Positions 63,377-64,000 of a stretch of DNA of 64,000 nt are shown in pieces. This stretch comes from Lunularia cruciata. Its lineage: Eukaryota; Streptophyta; Marchantiopsida; Lunulariales; Lunulariaceae. Positions within the stretch are counted from its first letter, which is position 1, and the number at the start of each line of letters is the position of its first letter. The stretch covers positions 2,795,001 through 2,859,000 of the forward strand of contig OX419755.1 of assembly GCA_948567375.1 (NCBI GenBank), in the 5' to 3' direction. The position numbers and the translations under genes were made by a program. Under the pieces are notes generated by a model, which made no database searches, was not told where the DNA came from, and saw only the letters and a program-made list of their open reading frames with translations.

Positions 63377-64000
63377 TTACGGGTAGAATACTGACATTCG
63401 TAAATCTTGTTACGGGTGTAAAAAGAAAAGGTGTCCTCCGTAAATGATTTACGGGTGGTGGTTGTTCAAAGAGCATCCAGTTATAAAAATCAATGAAGGA
63501 ACTAAAGGTATATTAGCTGAATAACTCCCCAAATTTTCATTTAATTCCACATGTTGAGAGGGAAGGTGGAGGAAAGAGAATATGTGACATGGAAATTTAA
63601 ACATGTGACATGAAAAATTGAAAATTTTCTGAACAGTCACGTAGACTTATTCAACTTCATATGGACTGAAATTTGTCTTCAAAATTCTCGCATGGATCCA
63701 AAAGGTCAAGAGTAATAGAAGCCAAATAAATCCAAAAGAAAATTAATTTTACACGTGAATTTGGGAATTCCAGATATCCATTACTTCGTTCCTATCCAGC
63801 CGAAAGAGAAAATAATATTTGCTACGGTATGCGTTTCTATATGCCAATATGTATGGTGTGGGGTATGTTGAGGGTTGAGGATGCAAGTGAAAACAGAATA
63901 ATACAGTACATGAACCAAAGAAAATCAAGTGCTTCAACCTAGATTGGAAGTTATGAAGACATCGACCTGTGCCTCACGTGTTCAGTCTGTTTGACCTGAA
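63377..64000. other. Gene-free sequence at the right edge
   Basis: No coding frame recognised. CCGTAAATGATTTACGG at 63439-63455 is a palindrome with one central base. Confidence 0.4.

Overview
The window looks like nuclear DNA of a land plant. The two intact genes have many short introns with GT/AG borders, and both belong to plant-type families: a Mediator subunit 26 protein and a DDX5/Dbp2-like DEAD-box helicase. A plant telo-box lies upstream of the helicase. The mobile elements (Ty3/gypsy chromoviruses, Ty1/copia, a LINE with a restriction-like nuclease, and a gypsy element carrying a DNA methyltransferase) suggest a non-seed plant such as a bryophyte or lycophyte. That last step is inference and only moderately sure.

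Layout. 1-13.3 kb is decayed repeats: a minus-strand Ty1/copia element (2620-13291) whose 3' LTR is split by a Ty3/gypsy chromovirus (2838-8642), which itself holds a solo LTR (4522-5267). 13.3-42.5 kb is a gene island. It holds about 11 kb with no recognised gene, the MED26 gene (26658-29652) behind a GA-rich leader region, about 7 kb of gene-free sequence, and the helicase gene (37136-41076). 42.5-64 kb is again repeat: an AT-rich stretch, the 3' part of an RLE-type LINE (about 43.5-45.1 kb), a copia fragment, a chromovirus LTR, and inside that LTR a large Ty3/gypsy element (46707-57013). Further decayed repeats follow, with a long TA microsatellite.

Most notable is the gypsy element at 46.7-57.0 kb. 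Between its protease and reverse transcriptase lies a decayed cytosine-5 DNA methyltransferase domain with recognisable motifs I, IV, VI and VIII. After its integrase lies a PHD-finger-like motif. It thus once encoded a putative chromatin writer and reader. Its insertion is circularly permuted: it begins and ends in the middle of an LTR, yet has a target-site duplication. Almost all its in-frame stops are TAG at positions where glutamine (CAG) is expected, the pattern left by deamination of CHG-methylated cytosines. A second gypsy family in the window carries arrays of heat-shock-element half sites in its LTR.

The two host genes are probably unrelated in function (transcription co-activation and RNA remodelling) and are simply the genes surviving in this island. 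All element-encoded proteins here are broken; no element appears autonomous as read.
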